Origin: Anisus vortex
Taxonomy: Eukaryota; Mollusca; Gastropoda; Planorbidae
Assembly: GCA_949126835.1 (NCBI GenBank)
Contig: OX421494.1
Location: 1,364,001 to 1,428,000 of the forward strand
Length of the DNA stretch: 64,000 nt
Direction: 5' to 3'
Shown: positions 63,836-64,000 of the stretch, piece by piece
How positions within the stretch are numbered: the first letter of the stretch is position 1
How the letters are laid out: the number at the start of each line of letters is the position of its first letter
Position numbers and translations under genes: made by a program
Notes under the pieces: generated by a model
What the model was told of the DNA's origin: nothing
Databases searched by the model: none
Seen by the model: only the letters and a program-made list of their open reading frames with translations

Positions 63836-63990
63836 TATCCAATACTTTACATTGTCGAACAAGCATCTCCATTGACGGCCTCTCCTACGCCCACCTTCCG
63901 CCATGCCCTGGAGGATTGTTTTTGTCATGCTAGTGTGCCGCAACACATGACCGAACTATGTCAGTTTGGGCCGATTGATTGTTGCAATAA
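63836..63990 (-). mobile_element. LINE C-terminus, part 2 of 2
   Basis: Minus frame LRHTSMTKTILQGMAEGGRR then RGRQWRCLFDNVKYWI, RTE-like LINE C-terminus. The window edge cuts it. Confidence 0.8.
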
Positions 63991-64000
63991 TTTTTTCTTG

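Overview
The window is animal nuclear DNA: AT-rich, intron-dominated and crowded with transposons. Spliced genes with GT-AG introns, tRNA-headed SINEs, CR1/L2/RTE-like LINE relics and many hAT-type MITEs point to an invertebrate. The style of repeats best fits a gastropod mollusc, but that is an inference from repeat flavour; no diagnostic marker is present.

Three host genes can be read exon by exon. (1) A protein kinase gene on the minus strand, 26,160 down to 11,593: one non-coding first exon and 14 coding exons, about 634 residues, with a complete kinase domain. (2) A peroxisomal 2,4-dienoyl-CoA reductase (DECR2-like) on the minus strand, 38,036 to 28,809: 8 coding exons, 287 residues, ending in the PTS1-like tripeptide AKM. 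(3) A heparan-alpha-glucosaminide N-acetyltransferase gene (HGSNAT-like) on the plus strand from 43,093 to 62,088, with 14 exons in the window. Its first and last exons were not found. The HGSNAT exon carrying the presumed active-site histidine is present twice, with equal length and phase, as expected for mutually exclusive exons.

Layout. 1-11,300: transposon-dense flank with a LINE relic, hAT MITEs, a decayed hAT transposase (2.7-3.8 kb), a 25-bp minisatellite (5.45-6.47 kb), an AT-rich 36-40 bp repeat and a nearly intact LINE (7.3-10.8 kb, minus). 11.3-26.3 kb: kinase gene, with SINEs, a pogo-like MITE and a 50-bp satellite in its introns. 26.3-28.8 kb: intergenic, repeats. 28.8-38.0 kb: DECR2 gene, with MITEs and a MULE-like element in its introns. 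38-43 kb: intergenic, with a 2-kb satellite of 32-bp units. 43-64 kb: HGSNAT gene. One intron holds an almost complete hAT transposase (50.5-53.0 kb); another holds minisatellites. The right edge is a LINE fragment split by a hAT-like element.

The host genes are not an operon and show no obvious functional link: one is lysosomal heparan sulfate turnover, one peroxisomal beta-oxidation, one signalling. The most unusual shared pattern is that several splice boundaries lie inside tandem duplications: an acceptor repeated four times, a donor repeated five times, and two donors repeated twice. In addition, the kinase stop codon lies in the first unit of a minisatellite.
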